From: JANLSE01 sp038214135
Lineage (GTDB): Bacteria > Chloroflexota > Chloroflexia > Chloroflexales > Roseiflexaceae
NCBI GenBank assembly: GCA_038214135.1
Contig: JBBQSD010000217.1
Location: 1-6,877, forward strand
Length of the DNA: 6,877 nt
Direction of reading: 5' to 3'
Positions within the stretch are counted from its first letter, which is position 1. Each line of letters starts with the position of its first letter. Made by a program: the position numbers and the translations under genes. Under the pieces are notes generated by a model that was given only the letters and a program-made list of their open reading frames with translations, was not told the DNA's origin and made no database searches. Of the stretch, positions 5,881-6,877 are shown one piece after another.

Positions 5881-5919
5881 CATAACCCTGTTGCGATGCT
5901 CTGTCGCAGCAGGGTTGTG
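5881..5919. promoter_or_regulatory. Stem-loop immediately upstream of the methyltransferase -10 box
   Basis: AACCCTGTTGCGA (5884-5896) pairs with TCGCAGCAGGGTT (5904-5916) over 13 positions with a single T-G pair, around the loop TGCTCTG. Outer bases add pairs to 5881/5919. The right arm ends 4 bp before TATAAT, so the dyad occupies the -35 region. It could be an activator or repressor site, or the transcript end of the ATPase gene. Confidence 0.6.
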
Positions 5920-5926
5920 TTATAAT
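5918..5926 (+). promoter_or_regulatory. Extended -10 promoter of the adenine methyltransferase gene
   Basis: TGT followed by a perfect TATAAT (5921-5926) makes an extended -10 element. There is no good -35 at 16-18 nt. Transcription would begin near 5933, leaving about 28 nt before ATG 5961. Confidence 0.6.
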
Positions 5927-5960
5927 CCCACGACCGTTTTCTTCTGACGCGAGCTGCATC

Positions 5961-6872
5961 ATGTCTCCGGCTGCGTCGTTTGCAGAGCCGATCGGCGCTA
6001 TGACACAGTCCTTGGCGATTGACGCACCACCCGCACGCCCATTCATCAAGTGGGCCGGCGGGAAGGGCCAGCTTCTGCCAGAGTTGGTACGCCGCCTTCC
6101 ACAACGCTTCCGGCGCTACCACGAGCCATTTGTTGGTGGTGCAGCGCTCTTTTTCCATCTGTATGGCACAGAACGACTGCATGGTGGCGCAGTCCTGAGC
6201 GACTATAACTCGGAACTGATTCTGTGCTATCAAATCATCCGCGATGATGTCGAATCGCTGATTGATGCACTCTGGGTTCACGAAGCCAACCACAGCCAGG
6301 AATATTTTTTGGAGGTGCGCAGTTGGGATCGGCGGCCCGATTTCATGCAACGCCATCCGGTTGAGCGTGTCGCCAGAACCATTTTCGTGAATCGAACCTG
6401 CTACAATGGCCTGTATCGGCTCAACCGCAAAGGCCAGTTTAATGCGCCCTTCGGCCATTATAAGAACCCGCTGATCTGCGATCCCGATAATCTGCGGGCG
6501 GTCAGCCGGGCGCTCACCCATGTGCAGCTCAGAAATGGCGATTTCGCCGATGTGCTGACTCAGGCTGAGCCAGGCGATTTGGTGTATTTCGACCCACCAT
6601 ATGTACCAGTCAGTGCGACGGCATCATTCACGCATTATACGGGCCAGACGTTCGGGGAGGAAGCACAACGCCGCTTGGCAGATGTCTTCTTTACGCTCGC
6701 CGAGCGTGGCGTACAGGTGATGCTCAGCAATTCATACACTCCACTTGCCCGCGAATTGTATGTTGCCAAAGCAGCCCATCACAATATCGTTCTGGCCAGC
6801 CGCAAGATCAACTGCGATGGCCTGAAACGCGGGCATGTGGAAGAGCTAATCGCCTGTAGTTATGAGGTTTAG
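5961..6872 (+). CDS. dam: Dam-type DNA adenine N6-methyltransferase (class D12)
   Basis: Transfers a methyl group from S-adenosylmethionine to adenine N6 in DNA; the target is probably GATC by family resemblance. 303 residues, complete. Motifs in order: FIKWAGGKGQLLPEL (28-42), the SAM-binding start; EPFVGGAALFF (55-65); LSDYNSELI (79-87); FVNRTCYNGLYRLNRKGQFNAPFG (142-165, target-recognition region), with the residues in the order normal for Dam/DpnM enzymes; catalytic DPPY (211-214); LSNSYTP (255-261); and the closing INCDGLKRGHVEELI. ATG 5961 fits the promoter, but it has no clear Shine-Dalgarno. An in-frame ATG at 6000 is possible and would lose nothing conserved. No restriction gene is seen beside it; the right flank ends 5 bases after the stop, so a partner downstream cannot be excluded. 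Confidence 0.93.
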   Translation: MSPAASFAEPIGAMTQSLAIDAPPARPFIKWAGGKGQLLPELVRRLPQRFRRYHEPFVGGAALFFHLYGTERLHGGAVLSDYNSELILCYQIIRDDVESLIDALWVHEANHSQEYFLEVRSWDRRPDFMQRHPVERVARTIFVNRTCYNGLYRLNRKGQFNAPFGHYKNPLICDPDNLRAVSRALTHVQLRNGDFADVLTQAEPGDLVYFDPPYVPVSATASFTHYTGQTFGEEAQRRLADVFFTLAERGVQVMLSNSYTPLARELYVAKAAHHNIVLASRKINCDGLKRGHVEELIACSYEV

Positions 6873-6877
6873 GGCTA

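Noticed and set aside
5730..6521. Long minus-strand open frame of about 263 codons over the methyltransferase start
   Set aside because: It runs antisense through the conserved Dam motifs and across the hairpin region, and its translation shows no recognisable domain.
5961..6877. Complete restriction-modification system
   Set aside because: Only the methyltransferase is visible; neither neighbour resembles a restriction endonuclease, and the window ends 5 bases after the gene.

Overview
The window looks like chromosomal DNA of a filamentous, Chloroflexus-like bacterium (phylum Chloroflexota, perhaps Chloroflexales). This placement is an inference with moderate to low confidence. It rests on mid-range GC, clear Shine-Dalgarno sites, an unusual winged-helix AAA+ ATPase, and gaps filled with degenerate 7- to 8-bp tandem repeats. 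No rRNA, tRNA or phylogenetic marker is present to settle it.

Layout from left to right. Bases 2-124 are the last 40 codons of a TnpB transposon nuclease, followed by the hairpin end of its IS200/IS605-type element (about 131-161). A leftward two-gene operon follows: an AlbA/Schlafen-type ATP-binding regulator (1246-2661) and a translationally coupled aldo/keto reductase (277-1233) that appears to start at TTG. A 258-bp divergent gap (2662-2919) holds back-to-back candidate promoters and inverted heptamer repeats. Rightward from there come a protein with a low-molecular-weight tyrosine phosphatase fold whose catalytic cysteine is glycine (2920-3825), a 340-bp gap packed with octamer repeats and ending in a promoter with an 18-bp palindrome, a 538-residue winged-helix/AAA+ ATPase (4166-5782), a gap with two strong stem-loops and an extended -10 promoter, and a complete Dam-type DNA adenine methyltransferase (5961-6872).

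How the genes relate. The regulator and the reductase are very probably co-expressed, because the reductase Shine-Dalgarno overlaps the regulator stop codon. The pseudophosphatase, the ATPase and the methyltransferase share a direction but are separated by repeat-rich gaps, and two of them have their own promoter signals. They are more likely independent units than one operon. The methyltransferase stands without a visible restriction partner, and GATC, the likely target, occurs about 65 times by eye, over twice the number expected by chance.

Most worth a second look: the phosphatase fold without its nucleophile and with an unknown C-terminal domain; the AAA+ protein with a promoter-overlapping palindrome; and the TGA-cored 7/8-mer arrays that occupy the intergenic regions. 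I did not find convincing evidence of a complete new defence or biosynthetic system here.
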